Assembly: GCA_945898725.1 (NCBI GenBank)
Contig: CAMDIK010000002.1
Span: 1-64,000 of the forward strand
DNA: 64,000 bases
Source: Rickettsia typhi
GTDB lineage: Bacteria; Pseudomonadota; Alphaproteobacteria; Rickettsiales; Deianiraeaceae
Reading direction: 5' to 3'
The position numbers and the translations under genes are program-made. Under the pieces are notes generated by a model that saw only the letters and a list, made by a program, of their open reading frames with translations, had not been told where the DNA came from and ran no database searches. Below are positions 17,730 through 26,883 of this stretch, piece by piece (position 1 is the stretch's first letter; every line of letters begins with the position of its first letter).

Positions 17730-20072
17730 TTAATCAAGATCATCAACAATTATTCTCTTTCCATTTTTATCAGGTGAGGAAAGAATGCCATCTTGCTCCA
17801 TTTTTTCAATTAAATTCGCAGCTTTATTATAACCAATTCGCAATTTTCGCTGCACATAACTTATGGAAGTTCTGCGATCCTCCTTCACAATTTTGATCGC
17901 TTTTCTATACAAATCTTCGCCGTCAAGTTCGTCGGAGTACTCAATATCCACCTTTTCATCGGCAAAAGAATTCTCACCCTCATCATAGTGAACTATGTCT
18001 ACATACTCACAAGCGTTATTTTCCTTTAGGTAGCTGACAATTTTTTCAACCTCGCCATCAGAGACAAAAGGCCCGTGAATACGCTGAATTTTCGCTGCGC
18101 CCTGCATAAATAACATGTCACCCTGCCCAAGCAGCTGCTCGGCACCTTGCTCGCCAAGAATTGTTCTGCTGTCAATCTTTGAAGTCACCTGAAAGCTAAT
18201 ACGGCTGGGGAAATTTGCCTTAATTACCCCCGTAATTACGTCCACAGATGGGCGTTGTGTTGCCATAATTATATGAATTCCCGCCGCGCGCGCCATTTGC
18301 GCCAATCTTTGCACCTGCGACTCAACCTCCTTCCCGGCTACAATCATCAGATCTGCCATTTCATCGACAATTAGCACAATATATGGCATTTTTTTCGGCT
18401 CAAATGAAATAGTTTCAGTTTCCATTCTTCCAAGTTCACGATTATAACCAACATCAACCTGGCGCTGTAATTTTGTGCCACTTTTGATAGCAACATCAAC
18501 TTTTATGTTGTAATTAATAATATTTCTTACGCCCAAGGAAGACATCATTTTATAGCGATTTTCCATTTCTGCAACCGCCCATTTTAGCGCTATAATTGCT
18601 TTTTTAGAATCGGTAATAACCGGCGTCATAAGGTGCGGAATGCCATCATACACTGAAAGTTCAAGCATTTTTGGGTCAATCATTATCATTCTGCATTCAG
18701 ATGGTGGAAGTTTGTAAATCAAAGATAAAATCATTGCATTAATTCCCACAGATTTTCCCGAACCCGTTGTGCCAGCTATTAATAAATGCGGCATTTTCGC
18801 CATATCTACAACAATTGGCCTGCCTGAAATATCACACCCAAGAGTCATGGGAAGCATCGCATCGCTATTTTGAAATTCAGAAGATTCCAACAAATCTCGC
18901 AAATATATCGTATTTCTAGTTTTATTTGGCAATTCTATACCAAGAGCGTCCTTTCCTTGAATCACCGAAATTCTTGCGGAAGTGGTCTTCATGGTACGCG
19001 CAATGTCGTCCGCAAGTCCTATAACTCTTGAAGATTTAGTACCTGCCTTGGGCCGAAACTCAAATAAAGACACCACAGGCCCGGTGCTAATTCCGCAAAT
19101 TTCACCCACAACGCCAAAATCCAATAACGTTTGTAACAGATTATCAGATGTATTTTGCTTGTCAATTTGGCTAATTTTCTGAACCTTGGGAACCTGCAGT
19201 AAGTCATAAAGAGGGGGGGAGTATTTTGCGTCCATATTCACCAGATGTTTTGCATCCTGCTTTTTTTCACCGGGGGAGAAATTTGGAATATCAAACTCTT
19301 TTTCAATTAAACCAATTTTTGGCTGGGTTATCATGCTTGCCGAAACTTTCGCAGTATTTCGCCTGGTTTTGAAAGTTTTTCTAGCTTTTTTGGACAAGGA
19401 AACCCTGAGCAATTGCCGCATTAATCTTGTAATCAAGCTAATTGTACCAGGTTTTTTTGCAGACTTCTTCCCCGAATCTGAATATACGATAATAGACTTT
19501 AAAAATCTCATCATCATGTGAAATGGGTGAAAAATAATCAGTGGAAATCTAGCAATATTCTGCAAATTATAGACAATATTTTTATAATTTCCCGCTGTAA
19601 TTCCCAGTGATAAATATAAAGATATAGTCAAAATTATAAAAAAACCGAAGCCCGCACCAATTTTTCCCAGCAAAGTTTTTACAATATATTTACTGTAAAA
19701 CCAATATCCCACATATCCGCCGGGAATAAATTCGTAGTAAAAATCTCTGTGGGATGCAAATAATTCCAAAAAAGCGCAGGCGCAGATAATTGTGCATACA
19801 AATGCGGGTATTCTAAGCCAAAATAGGAATATTTTGTCATAAGCAAAGAATAAAAATCCCCAAACCCCTATAATTACAGCAATTGGAAAGCTAATCAAAC
19901 CGAAGGATTGCATAAAAATATCAGAGATGTAAGCCCCGGGAATTGAGAAAATATTCCTCACTTTTTCATCAGTTGCAACATTAAATGAAGCATCAGCAGA
20001 ATTATAAGAAAGGCAAGATACAAATGTAAAAACACAGAAAAATAGCATAAAAATGCCAACCAATCTAGTCAT
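17730..20072 (-). CDS. ftsK: DNA translocase FtsK
   Basis: A 780-residue septal DNA pump that moves chromosome dimers and termini during division. Four to five membrane spans occupy about the first 165 residues, followed by a short basic linker (about 200-265). The RecA-like motor carries Walker A GTTGSGKS (Lys about 440), Walker B (VLIVDEMADLM) and the MATQRPSVDVITG block. The C-terminal gamma winged-helix domain (SISYVQRKLRIGYNKAA) reads KOPS-type sequences. A TTG at 20132 would add 20 residues and start two bases after sdhB; ATG 20072 is preferred because the membrane domain begins right there. It is last in the carD-alsT-sdhB-ftsK run. Confidence 0.96.
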   Translation of the reverse strand: MTRLVGIFMLFFCVFTFVSCLSYNSADASFNVATDEKVRNIFSIPGAYISDIFMQSFGLISFPIAVIIGVWGFLFFAYDKIFLFWLRIPAFVCTIICACAFLELFASHRDFYYEFIPGGYVGYWFYSKYIVKTLLGKIGAGFGFFIILTISLYLSLGITAGNYKNIVYNLQNIARFPLIIFHPFHMMMRFLKSIIVYSDSGKKSAKKPGTISLITRLMRQLLRVSLSKKARKTFKTRRNTAKVSASMITQPKIGLIEKEFDIPNFSPGEKKQDAKHLVNMDAKYSPPLYDLLQVPKVQKISQIDKQNTSDNLLQTLLDFGVVGEICGISTGPVVSLFEFRPKAGTKSSRVIGLADDIARTMKTTSARISVIQGKDALGIELPNKTRNTIYLRDLLESSEFQNSDAMLPMTLGCDISGRPIVVDMAKMPHLLIAGTTGSGKSVGINAMILSLIYKLPPSECRMIMIDPKMLELSVYDGIPHLMTPVITDSKKAIIALKWAVAEMENRYKMMSSLGVRNIINYNIKVDVAIKSGTKLQRQVDVGYNRELGRMETETISFEPKKMPYIVLIVDEMADLMIVAGKEVESQVQRLAQMARAAGIHIIMATQRPSVDVITGVIKANFPSRISFQVTSKIDSRTILGEQGAEQLLGQGDMLFMQGAAKIQRIHGPFVSDGEVEKIVSYLKENNACEYVDIVHYDEGENSFADEKVDIEYSDELDGEDLYRKAIKIVKEDRRTSISYVQRKLRIGYNKAANLIEKMEQDGILSSPDKNGKRIIVDDLD

Positions 20073-20134
20073 TTTTATATTATGCGAATTTATTGTATCA
20101 CCCACGGTAAAACATAGAAAATAACTGAACAAAA

Positions 20135-20905
20135 TTAACTAAGCATTTCAGATTTAATTGACGCAATGGCTTTTGCCGGGTTTAAACCCTTGGGGCACGC
20201 CTTTGTGCAATTCATAATAGAGTGGCATCTGTATAATTTGAAGGTATCGTTTAGCGCCTCCAGGCGTTCTTTTTTTTGACCATCCCTACTATCTGCAATC
20301 CACCTATAAGCCTGCAAAAGCACTGCCGGGCCTAGATATTCATCGCTATTCCACCAATAACTCGGGCAAGAAGTGGAGCAGCACGCGCACAAAATGCACT
20401 CATAAAGCCCGTCAAGTTTTTCTCTTTCTTTCGGGGTTTGCAAACTTTCCTTACCGGAAGATGTGCTATTTGCTTGTATCCACGGCTGAATTGACTTATG
20501 TTGATTGTATAATTTTGTTAAATCTGGCACTAAATCTTTAACAACAGGCATGTGTGGAAGTGGGAAAATCTTAATATTTCCAGAGCAATTTGAAATATCG
20601 CTAGTGCACGCAAGGGTATTTGTGCCATTTATGTTCATTGCGCACGAACCACAAACGCCCTCTCGGCAAGATTTACGAAAAGTCAGAGTGGAGTCCGTTT
20701 CATTCTTAATTTTTATCAAGGCGTCCAACACCATCGGCCCACATTCATTCATGTCAACCTCGTATGAATCAACCCTGGGATTTGCATCAGAATCTGGGTC
20801 ATATCTGTATATTTCGAAGGTTTTTTTGTTACCGGAAGCGCAAGAAAATCGCTTGCCAGCAGACTTATCAATCACGGAATTTCGGGGTAAAAATATTTCA
20901 GCCAT
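20135..20905 (-). CDS. sdhB: succinate dehydrogenase iron-sulfur subunit
   Basis: A 256-residue subunit of complex II carrying electrons from the flavin of SdhA to quinone. The N-terminal plant-type ferredoxin domain shows the 2Fe-2S ligands in [15 protein letters not shown] and a later Cys (LACTS). The C-terminal domain has [31 protein letters not shown] and the CP pairs that bind the 4Fe-4S and 3Fe-4S clusters. The frame is open 17 codons further upstream, but ATG 20905 begins the conserved protein. SdhD is encoded 14 kb away at 34620; sdhA and sdhC are not in the window. Confidence 0.97.
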   Translation of the reverse strand: MAEIFLPRNSVIDKSAGKRFSCASGNKKTFEIYRYDPDSDANPRVDSYEVDMNECGPMVLDALIKIKNETDSTLTFRKSCREGVCGSCAMNINGTNTLACTSDISNCSGNIKIFPLPHMPVVKDLVPDLTKLYNQHKSIQPWIQANSTSSGKESLQTPKEREKLDGLYECILCACCSTSCPSYWWNSDEYLGPAVLLQAYRWIADSRDGQKKERLEALNDTFKLYRCHSIMNCTKACPKGLNPAKAIASIKSEMLS

Positions 20906-20964
20906 CGTAAATGTTAATATTAAATCACTAACTAAAACATAATCTATATTTTGCAATAAAAATT

Positions 20965-22302
20965 TTAAATTCTTACCTCTTTAAAAATTAATTTAGAAAT
21001 AAACAGCATGCATATAACATTTATGAGCATCGCAAAGAAAAAAGTTGCGTCAGATATTGGCATAATTATATTAAACGGGAAAATTGCGCAACAAATACAT
21101 GCAAAAATATAAAGCATCCTAGCATGTGGAATATATCTGCCTTTTCCCAGGAAATACCAGGCTTTTTCAACATAGTAACCATCGCCGATAATGGTCGTAA
21201 TTCCAAAAAGGCTAATATTTATCCAAAAAATCACGGAAATAAACCCGCCACCGTATGAAAATGCCTTATTTATAACGTGTATGCCATTTAAACCAACTTC
21301 TTGGGCGGTAATATGGGTATGTGTTAAAATCACAACAAGCCCGCTAATTACCATCATCAAGGCCACCAACATTGGCTCCATTGCAACAATTAATGCCTGT
21401 TCCATCGAGGTTTTATTGGAATTGCTATTCGCAACAGCGCTTGCGCCCGTGCCTGCGTCAGAGGCAAAAAGCATACGCTGAAAAGAGTAGGCAATTACGA
21501 AAAACACCCCACCTTTCGCCCCATCAAGTCCAAATGCATTCTGAATAATATGCAAAATTGCATCATCTAGGTTGTGAATATGATTAAAAATAACATAACC
21601 GGAGCAAAGCAAATGACTTAAAACCATAAAAGGCACCAATTTTGTAGCAATATCACCAATTCTTTTAATCCCCCCGAACAAGACAAATAACACAAAAATG
21701 CCAATAACAACAGCGGAAATCAGCGCGCCATTTTCTATATTCCTGGGTTTAAATATCTCCACATCAACCAGGGAGGAAATTTGATTTAACTGAAATCCTG
21801 CCGCAAAAAGATAAGTTACCATGAAAGAAACAGCGTAAATAGAGGCAATAATACCTGCAGCTTTGGGGAAATTCATCGTGCCAAGGCACTTTTTTATGTA
21901 AAAAAATCCGCCGCCACTAATCGTTCCATCCTTGCTTTCATCGCGATATTTATGCCCAAGGTAAGTTTCAGTGAATTTGATAATTGAAAAAAGTAAACTT
22001 GAAATAACTATCCAAAAAAGTGTTCCAACCCCGCCAATTGTAACGGCAACAGCGCCGCCAACAATATTTCCCATTCCAAGGGTTGCGCCAGCGGCAGACA
22101 TAAATGCCGAAAACCCCGAGACTTCATCTTTTTTCATCGCATGTTTTGCAGATTTTTTAACTCTAAAAAGCCCATATAAATTAATCGCGCGAAATCTAAT
22201 GGTTAAAAAAATTGCACTTAAGGTTGTTAATAACACTATAAAAGGCACGCCAAATATAGGATATAGTACCAATTTATTTAAGAAATTTGCAATCTCAATC
22301 AT
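20965..22302 (-). CDS. sodium:alanine/glycine symporter (AGCS family)
   Basis: A 445-residue multi-span transporter of the AlsT/AgcS family, importing alanine or glycine with Na+. Signatures are [26 protein letters not shown] near residues 75-100, GGGFFYIKK, the [11 protein letters not shown] segment and the [22 protein letters not shown] block near the C-terminus. It begins with ATG 22302; a TTG two codons earlier is less likely. It lies between carD (86 bases upstream) and sdhB. Alanine import would feed both protein synthesis and, with the MetC-like enzyme at 25551, peptidoglycan D-alanine (inferred). Confidence 0.93.
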   Translation of the reverse strand: MIEIANFLNKLVLYPIFGVPFIVLLTTLSAIFLTIRFRAINLYGLFRVKKSAKHAMKKDEVSGFSAFMSAAGATLGMGNIVGGAVAVTIGGVGTLFWIVISSLLFSIIKFTETYLGHKYRDESKDGTISGGGFFYIKKCLGTMNFPKAAGIIASIYAVSFMVTYLFAAGFQLNQISSLVDVEIFKPRNIENGALISAVVIGIFVLFVLFGGIKRIGDIATKLVPFMVLSHLLCSGYVIFNHIHNLDDAILHIIQNAFGLDGAKGGVFFVIAYSFQRMLFASDAGTGASAVANSNSNKTSMEQALIVAMEPMLVALMMVISGLVVILTHTHITAQEVGLNGIHVINKAFSYGGGFISVIFWINISLFGITTIIGDGYYVEKAWYFLGKGRYIPHARMLYIFACICCAIFPFNIIMPISDATFFFAMLINVICMLFISKLIFKEVRI

Positions 22303-22387
22303 CAGCAAAGAAGTAAATATTCAACATTCGTAAATCCACTGGTTTTAAAGTCAAATATTTTTTATCTTCCTTGCTAATAGTTGATTT

Positions 22388-23014
22388 TTAAGCATTGCCA
22401 CGCTCTTCACTTGCAACTTCGTCCTCCTCCTCTTGCTCTGGCTTGATATCTTCAAATTCTTCGTCAAATTCATCCTCTTGCGCGGTTGTTTTATCTTGCA
22501 CGGATCTTAGAATTGATATTAATTTTTCCTCAATTTCCGCAGGTTTTTGCTTCAAAACAATTGCCATTTCAGAACACACCCTTTCTAGGGCAATTTTATA
22601 CCTGCTGCGCTCGGTGTAAGATTTATTCGAATCAATTGCGCAAATAAACCCGTCACGCACAACTTCTGCTAAATTACTCAAAACCCCTGAATAGATTTTT
22701 GCGTCGTATTCCTGCATTCTTTTATTCCAAACCCCCCTTTGATTTCTAGGTGGTTTGTTAATAATTTCAAAAATTTTATTCGCCATTTCCAACGAAACCA
22801 ACTTTCTAAGGCCGGAGTTCAACAACCTCTCTTCAGGAATCAATACGTCCATGCTGTCGCTTTCGAAGTGAATTTTGTAACATACAACAGGCGTTCCCAG
22901 AACATCTTTTTCATCTCTTTCAACGAAAATTCCAACCCCGTGGGAAGGAAGCACAACATATTCACCCTTGGTAAATCTTTCCACAGTGTGGACATTTTTA
23001 GCTATTTTAGACAT
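22388..23014 (-). CDS. carD: CarD family transcriptional regulator
   Basis: A 208-residue CarD/CdnL protein that binds the RNA polymerase beta subunit lobe and stabilises open promoter complexes at rRNA and other promoters. The RNAP-interaction domain (Tudor-like) begins FTKGEYVVLPSHGVG. The C-terminal helical DNA-binding domain contains WNKRMQEYDAKI and ERSRYKIALERVCSEMA. After about residue 180 comes a strongly acidic tail rich in Asp and Glu, unusual in length. ATG 23014 is preferred over GTG 23020. The gene has its own near-consensus promoter and heads the run towards ftsK. Confidence 0.95.
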   Translation of the reverse strand: MSKIAKNVHTVERFTKGEYVVLPSHGVGIFVERDEKDVLGTPVVCYKIHFESDSMDVLIPEERLLNSGLRKLVSLEMANKIFEIINKPPRNQRGVWNKRMQEYDAKIYSGVLSNLAEVVRDGFICAIDSNKSYTERSRYKIALERVCSEMAIVLKQKPAEIEEKLISILRSVQDKTTAQEDEFDEEFEDIKPEQEEEDEVASEERGNA

Positions 23015-23044
23015 ATACACTATAAAAAAAAACGCGTCATGTTA

Positions 23045-23074
23045 TATATATACCAAATTTTCAACACTTGTCAA
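23045..23074 (-). promoter_or_regulatory. carD promoter
   Basis: On the minus strand TTGACA occupies 23074-23069, followed by 16-18 bases and a run of TATATATA (23052-23045) giving several usable -10 hexamers. Transcription would begin near 23038, about 25 bases before the carD ATG. It probably drives carD, the alanine symporter, sdhB and ftsK. Confidence 0.65.
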
Positions 23075-23132
23075 CAAAATAATGCAAAAAAAATATTTTT
23101 ATTGATTTCCCCAGTAAATATGGGTATAAAAT

Positions 23133-24368
23133 CTAGCCAATGCCAACGTCACCCGTGTTCACACCCTTGTGCGGTTTATTTTTTACCTCACTGCGATCAA
23201 TATTTAGCACATCCAGCAAGATATTCTTAATTTTTTCATGCGCATCCAACACAGCAAAAGACTTAATATTCGTGCTTAAATTCAGCAATTCATTATCATT
23301 TTCAACTAAAGATTGCACAATATGCGCCAGTTTTTCCGGGGTAAAAGAATCTTGATCCACCAGCAAACACGCCCCATTTTGATATAAATACTTGGCATTT
23401 AGAAACTGGTGGTTGTTTTTTGCGTACTTATAAGGAACCAGTAAAGACGGTGCGCCGCAAACACATAACTCCGAAATGCTACCCGCGCCTGCACGCGAAA
23501 TTACCAAATGTGACATAGTCATTAGGTCGCCAATATCATGGAAAAATGAATTTACGTGGTAACGAATGCCATGTTTTTTGTATTCCTCTGCAACTTTTTT
23601 AATGTCAACATGCCTAGCTTGATGGTAAATAAACAACTTTGCAATCAGATCATCGTCTAAAAATTCCAGCATTTTTGGGAGAATGTCAGAGAAAATTCCC
23701 GCACCCTGGCTACCTCCTAAAACCAAAATATTCACCCTCTCGGACGTGCGAAAAAACGCATTATAGTTGATATTTGAATTTGTATTGGTGTAATACAGAT
23801 CAAGAATCGATTTTCTAACAGGAATGCCTGTAAAAACAGCTTTTTTGATGGTAAATGGCAAGAAACCATAGGTCTTTGGAAAAGATGTCAAAACTTTCTT
23901 CACAAACAGCGAAGATATGCGATTTCCCAAGCCAAGATAGGTATTTTGCTCATGTATTATTGCAGGAATTCCGCGTAAAAATGCACCTAAAATCACCGGC
24001 AACGAGGTATAACTTCCAAAACCTATAACCGCACGAGTTTTAAAAATTTTCAACAGATTGAAGCATTTGTAAATTGCACGAATAAATTCCAAAATGCGCA
24101 CAAAAATCGATAAAAACACCCCATGCACCTGCTTTACATCTAAAGTTATCAAAGTAAATGATTTATTTTGTAAAATATCCTGCCAATGCTGGCTAAAATT
24201 GTGAAATCTGGCATCGGTTACGAACACAATTTCATAGCCATTATCAATTAAATATTGCGCGGTTACAAGTGCGGGGAAAATGTGCCCACCCGTTCCCCCG
24301 GCAGCAATGCACACAACATTTCCCTCATTATTACTTGGTTTAAAAATAATTTTTTTCAAAATTTGCAT
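23133..24368 (-). CDS. murG: UDP-GlcNAc:lipid I GlcNAc transferase MurG
   Basis: Makes lipid II by adding N-acetylglucosamine to lipid I on the inner face of the membrane. It is 411 residues, longer than the usual 355-370 because of loop extensions and a polar C-terminal tail after about residue 385. Visible motifs: the Gly-rich AAGGTGGHIFPAL at about 20-32, GFGSYTSLP, IIHEQNTYLGLGNR, the second Gly-rich loop LGGSQGAG, and SRAGAGSISELCVCGAPSLLVPY, which binds the nucleotide sugar. It follows ftsW with one base between, so MurG and FtsW act in sequence from one transcript. Confidence 0.95.
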   Translation of the reverse strand: MQILKKIIFKPSNNEGNVVCIAAGGTGGHIFPALVTAQYLIDNGYEIVFVTDARFHNFSQHWQDILQNKSFTLITLDVKQVHGVFLSIFVRILEFIRAIYKCFNLLKIFKTRAVIGFGSYTSLPVILGAFLRGIPAIIHEQNTYLGLGNRISSLFVKKVLTSFPKTYGFLPFTIKKAVFTGIPVRKSILDLYYTNTNSNINYNAFFRTSERVNILVLGGSQGAGIFSDILPKMLEFLDDDLIAKLFIYHQARHVDIKKVAEEYKKHGIRYHVNSFFHDIGDLMTMSHLVISRAGAGSISELCVCGAPSLLVPYKYAKNNHQFLNAKYLYQNGACLLVDQDSFTPEKLAHIVQSLVENDNELLNLSTNIKSFAVLDAHEKIKNILLDVLNIDRSEVKNKPHKGVNTGDVGIG

Positions 24369-24369
24369 A

Positions 24370-25548
24370 CTAAAATGGACTAAAAATTTTCTTATAAGGA
24401 CTTCTTACTCTGTGAATATCTTTTGTCAAACACAAAATTATTCCCATTAAAATACCCATTCCCACAATAGCAGAGCCACCATAACTAATAAATGGCAAGG
24501 TCATTCCCTTGTTTGGTAAAATATTTATATTCACCCCAATATTTATGAGAACCTGGGCAAAAATTATAAAAACACAGCCATACATTATCAAAATATTCCG
24601 CTTGGAATCGCTAATTCTGCTAATTAATATTAAATTTCGTAAAATAATATAGCTATAAATGCACAGCACAATACTGGCAACAAGATAGCCAAATTCCTCG
24701 CAAATAACGGCAAAAACGAAGTCTGTATGGGAATCTGGAAGCTGATATTTTACTACCCCTCCACCAGGACCCTTCCCCAAAAAACCACCCTCTTGAATAG
24801 ACTGCATTGCTTTTTTTACTTGATAATTCAACTCAATATCTCCCGCGCTGCCGGTGAATCCGCTAATTCTATTTCTTATATGCGGGAAGGTTAAAAATGC
24901 ACAAATGCACAGCAAAATGAAAATAATTCCCATATTTTTCAACACTCTAAGCGGAATTCCGGCAACAAACATCTGAATCCCGCTGGTGAAAACGTAAATT
25001 ACAGTCATTCCAAAATCCGGCTCCAGCAGCAATAAACACACAATAAATCCTGTAAAAACTATAGATTTTACAACGGAAATTTGCCAATTTTCACCCCCAG
25101 CCCTGGCAAGTATTTTCGCATTTAATATAACGAAAAACGGCTTTAGAATTTCCGATGGTTGTATGGCAAAAAGCCCAATATCCATCCACCTTTTTGAACC
25201 TTTAATGTTAGCACCCACAAACAAAACCAGCATCAGGCACATAATTAAAATTACAGCAAAAATATTCGCATAAAATAGTAATTTTTCAATCGGAACTCGT
25301 GAGATATACATTATCAAAACCCCTGCAATTCCAGTAAAAAATACCTGTTTGGTAAAAAAATGATAAGTTGTAATACCAAGCCTTCCAGAAATTGCGGGAG
25401 CGACGGAAAGTGAAATAATAAGCCCGAAAAACATTAAGCCAAATGTGCAATATAGCACACTTCTATCTATATCTATAAGATATTTTTTGTAAAATACCTC
25501 AAGCAGGTCAAGTAAATAAGAAATGCAATAATTCAATAAAAACTTCAT
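24370..25548 (-). CDS. ftsW: peptidoglycan glycosyltransferase FtsW (SEDS family)
   Basis: A 392-residue SEDS protein with about ten membrane spans that polymerises lipid II at the division site with its class B penicillin-binding protein. Diagnostic segments: RWMDIGLFAIQPSEILKP (about 120-140), LLEPDFGMT with the catalytic-region Asp, YQVKKAMQSIQEGGFLGKGPG, the SHTDFVFAVICEEFG loop, and GMTLPFISYGGSAIVGMG. RodA is the alternative, but clustering with murG favours FtsW. The gene sits two bases after the metC-like stop. Confidence 0.93.
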   Translation of the reverse strand: MKFLLNYCISYLLDLLEVFYKKYLIDIDRSVLYCTFGLMFFGLIISLSVAPAISGRLGITTYHFFTKQVFFTGIAGVLIMYISRVPIEKLLFYANIFAVILIMCLMLVLFVGANIKGSKRWMDIGLFAIQPSEILKPFFVILNAKILARAGGENWQISVVKSIVFTGFIVCLLLLEPDFGMTVIYVFTSGIQMFVAGIPLRVLKNMGIIFILLCICAFLTFPHIRNRISGFTGSAGDIELNYQVKKAMQSIQEGGFLGKGPGGGVVKYQLPDSHTDFVFAVICEEFGYLVASIVLCIYSYIILRNLILISRISDSKRNILIMYGCVFIIFAQVLINIGVNINILPNKGMTLPFISYGGSAIVGMGILMGIILCLTKDIHRVRSPYKKIFSPF

Positions 25549-25550
25549 AA

Positions 25551-26768
25551 TTACAATTTTGCCAAAGATTCACCCAAGTCAGCAATTAAATCGTCAGAAT
25601 TTTCCATTCCAACGTACATTCTAAGGTAGGTGTATTCATCTAATTTCGCAATTTTTCCCTTGCGATATGTTAATTTATGGTCAATGCACAAAGATTCAAA
25701 ACCGCCCCAAGAAAGCCCAATTTTAAAGAATTTTAGGCTGTTAAAAAATTTTGCCAGTTCTTCTGCACTGTATTTTTTCTTCAAAAGCACACCAAAAAGC
25801 CCCGTAACGCCATTTTTGCAATATTTCTCAACGTTTTTCCTTCTGTCGTCGGTAAAAGTATATGGGTGCAAAACTTCCTTTACCAGTGGATGAGACTGCA
25901 GAAAATTCATAATTTTTTCCGCACGAATAACGGAATCTCGCACGCGCAGCGGCATGGTTTTAATTCCGCGTAAAGCCAAATAAGCCGCCTCGGAATTGGC
26001 ATGATTTCCAATTAAAGTTGAATAATCGTAAAGAATTTTGAAATATTTCGCGGTAGTTGTAACACTTCCCAGCATTGCATCTGCGTGACCCATTGCAAAT
26101 TTACTCAAAGAATGCACAACAAAATCTACCCCGTGCTCAATAGGATTAAGCAAAATAGGCGTGAACATAGTATTATCGCATATAGTAATTATATTATGCT
26201 TGCGCGCAAATGCAACAATTTTTTCAATATCTGCAACTTCAAAAGTTCCGGATGCGCAAGATTCAAAAAATATAACCTTCGTATTCGGCTTTAACTTTGC
26301 CTCAAGATCTCCTTCCAAAAATTCATCGCAAATATCATAAGTTATGTTATATTTAGGCAGAATTCCAGCAATAAAATGGTGCGTGGATGTGTATATTCCA
26401 TCGAAGAAAATGGCATGATCTCCACTGGAAAGACAGGAAAGAATTGCCGTGGTAACCGCGCTCATTCCGCCGTTTGTAATGACGGTAAAATCGCCCTTTT
26501 CAAGCCAAGAAATAGTACGTGAAAGCTCATGAATTGTGGGGTTTCCAGCCCTTCCATAATATGGATATGGCTTAATATCTGCTATATTCTCAACTTTTGA
26601 AGCCTTGCTTACCAGAAAATCCTCATATTTATCAAAAACAATGGTTGAACCCCTGTAAACCGGATTAAAAACCATGTGTTGATTTTGCGAATTTTCCTCC
26701 ATCATATTCTGATGAATGCAAGCCGTTTCAACGGAGTTTGCTGTATTTTTTGAATTATTTGATGACAT
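25551..26768 (-). CDS. metC: cystathionine beta-lyase-like PLP enzyme (MetC family)
   Basis: A 405-residue member of the Cys/Met metabolism PLP family. Family marks: NPVYRGSTIVF, YYGRAGNPTIHELSRTISWLEKGD, NGGMSAVTTAILS, the Asp-binding ICDNTMFTPI, and HSLSKFAMGHADAMLGS with the PLP-binding Lys. In E. coli MetC cleaves cystathionine and also has alanine racemase activity, and MetC has been proposed to replace the missing alanine racemase in Wolbachia. Being first in an operon with ftsW and murG makes a D-alanine role plausible here, though not proven. ATG 26768 is preferred over TTG 26777. It has its own promoter at 26791-26818. Confidence 0.9.
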   Translation of the reverse strand: MSSNNSKNTANSVETACIHQNMMEENSQNQHMVFNPVYRGSTIVFDKYEDFLVSKASKVENIADIKPYPYYGRAGNPTIHELSRTISWLEKGDFTVITNGGMSAVTTAILSCLSSGDHAIFFDGIYTSTHHFIAGILPKYNITYDICDEFLEGDLEAKLKPNTKVIFFESCASGTFEVADIEKIVAFARKHNIITICDNTMFTPILLNPIEHGVDFVVHSLSKFAMGHADAMLGSVTTTAKYFKILYDYSTLIGNHANSEAAYLALRGIKTMPLRVRDSVIRAEKIMNFLQSHPLVKEVLHPYTFTDDRRKNVEKYCKNGVTGLFGVLLKKKYSAEELAKFFNSLKFFKIGLSWGGFESLCIDHKLTYRKGKIAKLDEYTYLRMYVGMENSDDLIADLGESLAKL

Positions 26769-26790
26769 ATACCACAAATCGTATTGCTTA

Positions 26791-26818
26791 TTTATAAAAT
26801 ATTATTTTTATTTGTCAA
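26791..26818 (-). promoter_or_regulatory. promoter of metC-ftsW-murG
   Basis: On the minus strand TTGACA (26818-26813), a 16-base AT-rich spacer and TATAAA (26796-26791). Transcription would start near 26784, about 16 bases ahead of the metC ATG. It should serve the whole three-gene cell-wall operon. Confidence 0.65.
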
Positions 26819-26883
26819 TTGAATAAAGCTTGCTTTATATTTTTTTGCATCTAAAATGCGCTTTATATAATATAATATATACA

